Assembly: GCA_047618565.1 (NCBI GenBank)
Contig: JBLHKW010000177.1
Coordinates: 1 to 9,756, forward strand
Direction of reading: 5' to 3'
Source of the DNA: JBLHKW01 sp047618565
Lineage (GTDB): Bacteria; Planctomycetota; UBA1135; GCA-002686595
Length of the DNA: 9,756 bases
How positions within the stretch are numbered: the first letter of the stretch is position 1; every line of letters starts with the position of its first letter. The notes beneath the pieces are model-generated. The model worked only from the letters and a program-made list of their open reading frames with translations. It was not told where the DNA came from and did no database searches. Made by a program: the position numbers and the translations under genes. This document shows, piece by piece, positions 6,630-9,756 of the stretch.

Positions 6630-6758
6630 GCCCCCGGCTGGAGTCGATTTGAGGCGATTCGAGTCCGGCGAACAGGGTCTTCCGGGATAGGATCGGGGCG
6701 CCAGACGCGGCGTTTCGAAGACTCGGTCCCGCAATAGGGATCCGTAATAAATGCTATC

Positions 6759-6765
6759 GGGAGGG
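6759..6765 (+). promoter_or_regulatory. Ribosome binding site GGGAGGG supporting a TTG start
   Basis: GGGAGGG ends 4 nt before the TTG at 6770, or GGAG lies 6 nt before it. The ATG at 6751 is in another frame. This purine-rich site is the main reason for choosing TTG as the start of the large plus-strand gene. Confidence 0.5.
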
Positions 6766-6769
6766 ACCT

Positions 6770-9634
6770 TTGGCCAGGGAAGTCAGTGGATGCGTGACGG
6801 ATGGGACCCTGGCGGGCCCCCTGCCCGGATTGACCGTGAGACTCTCGGTCGACGGGGCGTTGGTAGCCGAGGGAATCACCGATCTGGAGGGCTGCTACCG
6901 GTTACCCTGGGCGCAACCGCCCGCCGGGCTTTCGGCTGGTAGTCCGACGGCTGCGGGGATCGCGACGTCCCGTGTGCGCGTCGACGTGCTCGACGATCGT
7001 CAGCACCAGCTGGGTCAGAGCGCGGACTCTCTCGAGCTGGCCGAGGGCGAGGAGCTCGAGGTCGACCTGGCGATTCCAGCACAGAGTCTCCAGCAGGCTG
7101 ATGGCGAGCTGCGCTTCATCAACGGTGAGCCCGTGGACCTGGCCGCTGCGGCGCGCCTGAGCGTGCGCGGTCTGCGCGACGCCTACAGCTTCCTCCGGCA
7201 TCCGAACCGGGAGGCGCGCAACATCGATCTGATCCAGCGCGCATTCCCGAACACACGTTCGCGCTGGGCCGAGCCGCCGTTTGCCTTTGGCGAGTGCGCG
7301 GAAACCTGGGGTGATGCCATGCGACGCCTGCTGGCGGAGCGCGGCGCGCCCATGGGCGAGCACGAGGCGGACGACCTGCCCCAGGGAGCTCCCATCAGGA
7401 CCTTCCACGGGGAGCGTGTGAGCGTGCGTTTCACGACGGACGATGCCTACCCCGACGATCGCGTCGACGCTTCGCCGCCGATTTCGGACGAGGAGGTCAT
7501 GTTGCCCTCGGGCGTCTCCATCGGCTGGATACGTCACCGCCTCGCCGACGTGAATGCGGAGAACACGCAGGTCGCCCCGGCCTACGTGCAGCGCGTGGCC
7601 GTGCTGTGCGACTATTTTCTGGGAGCATTGACGCGCGCACCGTTCTCGTTGCGTGACCCGCGCGGCGTTCGTGTGGGCTCCACGCGCATGGACGTGCGCA
7701 TCTTCCATCAGCACCCGTTCGCAGCCACGACGCACCCTTCGCTGGACCACATCCAGGTCGCGCCGAGCAACTCGAACGAGGTCAACGGGCGCGTCTTGCC
7801 CTGTGTGCTCTTCCTGCGTTGCGCGTACATGTACAACGACACGTCGCGCGTGCGCGGCTTGCGCGACCTGGTCCGACACGGCGGCGCTTCACTGGTCTCG
7901 GACATGCTCGGGGGCCGCGGCGCGGACGCGGGCGTCGATCCGAACCAGGCCCTGCCCCTCGCCAGCTCGTTGCTCGATGACGAGCACGGCCCGAAGAAGG
8001 CCGCGCGCTTCGCCCGTCGCATGTGGCGCTACTTCGCTCGCCAGCATGGTCTGGATGCGCCGGACGAGGATCTGGGCACAGCCGGTGGCTTCGACTTCTT
8101 CCGCAAGATGCTCGTCGCTTCCGCGGACCCTGATCTGCGTTACGAGGCGGAAGCTCTGCGCTCAGCGCGCTCGGGCTTGCCCTGGTGGGGGACCTTCGAT
8201 CGCTTCGTGGGCCAGGGCGCCGACGCAGCACCCGGGACCTCCTTTGAAACGTCGTGGGGCAACTGGTTGGTGGCCGACGTGATCGATGGGCTCGGGATCG
8301 AGAGCGAGGATCGGCGCTTTCAGCTCTCGCGCAGGGACCGGTCCGGCGGCCGTGGAGCGCAGCGCCACCCGGATCGCGGCATTCTCGGCGCCAATGGAGA
8401 CATGCGTCTGCGCGCTGGCGGTCGTACGAAACGACACGTCACGGGGCTGACGCCCTGGTCGTCGCGCGTCTTCCGGATCCGCCCGCGCAGCGGTGAGAGC
8501 GCGGGCGCGATCTCGGTCCGCCTGGAGTGCCACGCGCGTCTGGCCGATGTCCTGGTGCAGGTTCTTCGAGTGGGCGTCGATGGGAGCCTGGCCGAGGTGC
8601 ACCGCAGCCAGGCTCTGGATCTGACCAAGGTCGTGGCCTTCGACGGACTCGATAGCGTGATCGTGATCGTCGCGACACGGGACCTGGGTGGGGATTTCAC
8701 CCTGCTCTTCGGGGAACACGCGTCGCTCAGCGATGTGATGATCACGCCCGCCAACGCGCGCGCAGGAACCGAGACCTGCGTCGACCCCTCGGGTTGGGCG
8801 TGGAGCTGGCTCTCGCCGGACATCATGGTCGACAACGACGACGATGGGCGCTCGGATGGGCTGCTGCCGACCGGGATGGACAACAAGCTCAAGGTGCGCC
8901 TGCGCAACCGCGGAAACGTGCGTTCAGGTCCGGTGATGGTGCGCTTCTGGTACCAGAGCGCGACACTGGGGCCCAGCGCCGAAGGCTGGATGCCGGTGCG
9001 TGACGCCAGCGGCGAGCGACAGGAATTGCAATCCCTGCGTCTCGATCCCGACGAGTTCCGCTGGTTCGCGGTCCAGTGGGCGCCGGCGGACGATGGCTCG
9101 GGCGAGGCGGGCTTCCGCGTTCGCGTGGAGCTTACCGAGCTGCACCGCACGGGCCCCGGGCAGTCGCCGTTGAATACCGACAACAAGGCGTCGAGCACCG
9201 TCATCAGGCGCGTGCGGCCCCTGAATGATCCGGACTTCATGGACATCACCGTGCGCTCCGTGAACTCGGGCACGGGCTGCGGTGTCTGCCCCGTGCCGCA
9301 CGGGCCTGACTGGACGGCCGAGAAGGAGCAGGGCGAGGCCGAGGTCGACCCGCACTTCGGACTCTCGCGCGTGCGCTTCCGCCTGACTCGTCGCGGTGAT
9401 CGGGACCCGCTTGCGGTCGGAGTCAAGGAGCCCGCGCCCACGCCCGCCCATTACTATCCGGTGGACGCCCGCACCCTGCCGCCCGGGATTTCGGGGAGCG
9501 ACCTGATCACCCTGGTGGCGGAAGCGCCGGGGGAGGCGTTGTCCGGGGTGACCTTCGAGGTCGTCACGGACAATACGCCCGTTGCCGACGTGGGCGGTGC
9601 GCCCGGCACCGGCTCCGCGACCCTCCTGAGCTAG
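6770..9634 (+). CDS. Large multidomain protein: carboxypeptidase-regulatory-like, metallopeptidase-like (no HExxH), and CARDB-like domains
   Basis: A 954-residue protein of unknown function. It starts at a TTG at 6770 preceded by GGGAGGG, and no ATG lies in frame close by. Residues about 4-105 form a carboxypeptidase-regulatory-like beta domain (SGCVTDGTLAGPLPGLTV, then TDLEGCYRL). Residues about 120-505 resemble secreted metallopeptidase scaffolds: a helical region with RGLRDAYSFLR, then THPSLDHIQVAP, a hydrophobic helix LPCVLFLRCAYMYNDTSR, the RHGGASLVSDML helix, RRMWRYFARQHGLD, and SFETSWGNWLVADVIDGL. No HExxH occurs anywhere; the helix where a zinc motif would be expected has only LFLRC. 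Residues about 560-655 form a beta-rich domain. Residues 683-815 look CARDB-like, opened by SPDIMVDNDDDGRSDG, a DxDxDGxxD calcium-loop type motif, then NKLKVRLRNRGNVRSG. The last 130 residues are beta-rich with a CGVC motif at 837-840. I see no signal peptide, membrane segment or lipobox, which is odd for these domains. Family placement of the middle part is from memory of related layouts. Confidence 0.75.
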   Translation: MAREVSGCVTDGTLAGPLPGLTVRLSVDGALVAEGITDLEGCYRLPWAQPPAGLSAGSPTAAGIATSRVRVDVLDDRQHQLGQSADSLELAEGEELEVDLAIPAQSLQQADGELRFINGEPVDLAAAARLSVRGLRDAYSFLRHPNREARNIDLIQRAFPNTRSRWAEPPFAFGECAETWGDAMRRLLAERGAPMGEHEADDLPQGAPIRTFHGERVSVRFTTDDAYPDDRVDASPPISDEEVMLPSGVSIGWIRHRLADVNAENTQVAPAYVQRVAVLCDYFLGALTRAPFSLRDPRGVRVGSTRMDVRIFHQHPFAATTHPSLDHIQVAPSNSNEVNGRVLPCVLFLRCAYMYNDTSRVRGLRDLVRHGGASLVSDMLGGRGADAGVDPNQALPLASSLLDDEHGPKKAARFARRMWRYFARQHGLDAPDEDLGTAGGFDFFRKMLVASADPDLRYEAEALRSARSGLPWWGTFDRFVGQGADAAPGTSFETSWGNWLVADVIDGLGIESEDRRFQLSRRDRSGGRGAQRHPDRGILGANGDMRLRAGGRTKRHVTGLTPWSSRVFRIRPRSGESAGAISVRLECHARLADVLVQVLRVGVDGSLAEVHRSQALDLTKVVAFDGLDSVIVIVATRDLGGDFTLLFGEHASLSDVMITPANARAGTETCVDPSGWAWSWLSPDIMVDNDDDGRSDGLLPTGMDNKLKVRLRNRGNVRSGPVMVRFWYQSATLGPSAEGWMPVRDASGERQELQSLRLDPDEFRWFAVQWAPADDGSGEAGFRVRVELTELHRTGPGQSPLNTDNKASSTVIRRVRPLNDPDFMDITVRSVNSGTGCGVCPVPHGPDWTAEKEQGEAEVDPHFGLSRVRFRLTRRGDRDPLAVGVKEPAPTPAHYYPVDARTLPPGISGSDLITLVAEAPGEALSGVTFEVVTDNTPVADVGGAPGTGSATLLS

Positions 9635-9756
9635 CCCGAATAATTCATGAAGACGCGGCCCAAACGCGACGACCGGCCGGCTTCGCCGTCCTTTCGGCTT
9701 CTGGCGGCACTTCTCGCGCGTTGGCATCCTCGACGACCCGTAAGGGTCGCCTCCGG
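9635..9756. other. Right-edge intergenic stretch or start of a further gene
   Basis: An ATG at 9647 opens a plus-strand frame to the window edge (MKTRPKRDDRPASPSFRLLA and onward, Arg-rich), but there is no Shine-Dalgarno site and no recognisable domain in the 36 residues visible. The stretch contains a small hairpin CGGC-TTC-GCCG near 9678 and a stronger one at 9734-9749, so it may instead be the 3' untranslated region of the gene ending at 9634. Confidence 0.35.
9734..9749 (+). terminator. Hairpin with GTAA (GNRA) tetraloop downstream of the large gene
   Basis: CGACCC at 9734-9739 and GGGTCG at 9744-9749 pair perfectly around GTAA, a GNRA-class loop that is unusually stable in RNA. It lies 100 nt after the TAG of the plus-strand gene. 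The sequence after it (cctccgg) shows no T-tract before the window ends, so its role as a terminator is only possible. On the other strand the loop reads TTAC, which is not GNRA; this favours a plus-strand RNA if it is functional. Confidence 0.35.

Larger units (their letters stand above)
6476..6769. other. Divergent intergenic region between the kinase gene and the large plus-strand gene
   Basis: This 294-bp region has no convincing gene on either strand; the small open frames in it have low-complexity Arg/Pro-rich translations. It should hold the promoters of both divergent genes. I see a 13-bp dyad at 6610-6622, a weak minus-strand promoter candidate at 6602-6629, and the ribosome binding site of the plus-strand gene at 6759-6765. 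An A/T-rich TAATAA at 6745-6750 has no matching -35 element at normal spacing. Confidence 0.6.

Noticed and set aside
8924..9727. Long minus-strand open frames opposite the large plus-strand gene (also 8320-9441 and 6902-7879)
   Set aside because: Their translations show no domain and are Arg-rich, while the plus strand has consistent domain signals throughout.
1..9756. CRISPR arrays, tRNA or rRNA genes, tandem repeats
   Set aside because: Reading the window on both strands, I saw no regularly spaced direct repeats, no tRNA-like cloverleaf and no conserved rRNA segments.

Overview
This is a GC-rich window that most likely comes from a Planctomycetota bacterium or a similar lineage rich in Ser/Thr kinases (Acidobacteriota and Myxococcota are alternatives). 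The reasons are a short ECF sigma factor of the type often found beside Hanks-type kinases in Planctomycetota, a one-membrane-span Ser/Thr kinase fused to a formylglycine-generating-enzyme (FGE)-like sensor domain, weak or absent Shine-Dalgarno sites at several starts, GTG and TTG starts, and an IS66-type remnant. The assignment is inference; there is no rRNA or marker gene here.

Layout. All genes from 1 to 6475 are on the minus strand, read right to left: kinase/FGE protein (6475-3872), ECF sigma factor (3782-3219), a dead 627-bp IS66-type element (3221-2595), a degenerate Na+/phosphate-cotransporter-like membrane protein with a PhoU-like C-terminal region (2474-651), and the N-terminal part of an AI-2E family (PF01594) membrane protein (554 to beyond the left edge). 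A divergent intergenic region of 294 bp (6476-6769) separates these from one large plus-strand gene (6770-9634) encoding a 954-residue multidomain protein. That protein has an N-terminal carboxypeptidase-regulatory-like beta domain, a central part that looks like a metallopeptidase scaffold without a zinc-binding HExxH motif, and a CARDB-like domain introduced by a DxDxDG-type calcium-loop motif. The last 122 bases hold no confident gene but contain a hairpin with a GNRA-type loop.

How they may work together. The kinase has all its catalytic motifs and places its FGE-like domain on the far side of the membrane, so it looks like a signal-sensing transmembrane kinase. The ECF sigma factor 89 bp downstream has no anti-sigma factor in view and could be the output of the kinase. 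The two membrane proteins further downstream may once have been part of the same transcript, but the IS remnant now sits between them and the sigma factor. The most unusual points are the loss of the signature motifs in two otherwise recognisable folds (the Na+/Pi transporter-like protein and the peptidase-like protein), the kinase-then-sigma gene order, and an IS end that coincides with the sigma factor stop codon. I do not see a clearly new multi-gene defence or CRISPR-type system, and there are no tRNA or rRNA genes.
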